Source of the DNA: CAZCWX01 sp964502465
GTDB lineage: Bacteria > Desulfobacterota > Binatia > Bin18
Direction of reading: 5' to 3'
DNA length: 5,590 bases
Assembly: GCA_964502465.1 (NCBI GenBank)
Contig: CAZCWX010000244.1
Location: forward strand, 1 to 5,590
A program made the translations under genes and the position numbers. Shown here in pieces: positions 5,491-5,590 of this stretch; position 1 is the stretch's first letter; the number at the start of each line of letters is the position of its first letter. The notes beneath the pieces are model-generated. The model saw nothing but the letters and a program-made list of their open reading frames with translations, was not told the DNA's origin and searched no databases.

Positions 5491-5590
5491 AAATCAGTCA
5501 GCTGTCATTCTGACGCCGGTGCGGGGCCTGACAGCTTACGCACCAAGATATGTAGGATTTAATCCATTTAATCATTTGCTCCCAAGTCGG

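Larger units (their letters stand above)
5341..5590. other. Non-coding right end: operator, promoter and leader region
   Basis: No coding frame with family-like content or a ribosome site is seen in these 250 bases on either strand. They hold the remains after the lipoprotein stop (5341-5424), the five-copy operator, the -10 box, and a leader with an 8-bp inverted repeat: AGCTGTCA at 5500-5507 and TGACAGCT at 5529-5536, separated by 21 nt. The first arm can alternatively pair locally (GTCA 5504-5507 with TGAC 5511-5514). No clear terminator for the upstream genes was found. Confidence 0.6.

Overview
The window comes from a moderately GC-rich bacterial genome. Gene style points to Chloroflexota (Anaerolineae/Caldilineae-like). 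The grounds are a very large SARP-type regulator that fuses a BTAD domain, an NB-ARC-like ATPase and TPRs, a secreted protein with a short collagen-like stretch plus Cys-rich B-repeats, and a 71-residue WRASLE-type small protein. This assignment is inferred from family resemblance recalled from memory; no search was run.

Layout. Bases 1-312 (+) hold the last 103 codons of a type I restriction endonuclease R subunit (hsdR), cut by the window edge. It converges on a 1014-residue regulator on the minus strand (421-3465); the 108 bp between them contain one hairpin and no gene. Bases 3466-3779 form a divergent control region. It holds an extended -10 for the regulator, three short motifs spaced exactly 11 bp apart, and a tandem pair of 25-bp repeats in front of the plus-strand genes. 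Three plus-strand genes follow: an exported collagen-like/B-repeat protein (3780-4787), a 71-aa cytoplasmic protein (4874-5089), and a short lipoprotein reading frame that ends abruptly (5131-5340). A strong hairpin lies between the first two. Bases 5341-5590 contain no gene that I can see but carry the most striking signal: five copies of ATCGT at exact 11-bp intervals, followed at SARP-like spacing by a TATACT -10 box. This looks like an activator-dependent promoter reading out of the window to the right.

How the parts may work together (inference). SARP-family activators bind short direct repeats at 11-bp intervals just upstream of the -10 box. The window contains both such a regulator and such a promoter. 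A weaker three-copy set related to the same core (CGTT) lies upstream of the regulator's own -10, on its coding strand. The simplest model is a local, self-regulated SARP circuit whose main target begins just past position 5590. The collagen-like protein, the small protein and the lipoprotein stump may be further members or bystanders of this accessory locus beside a restriction system.
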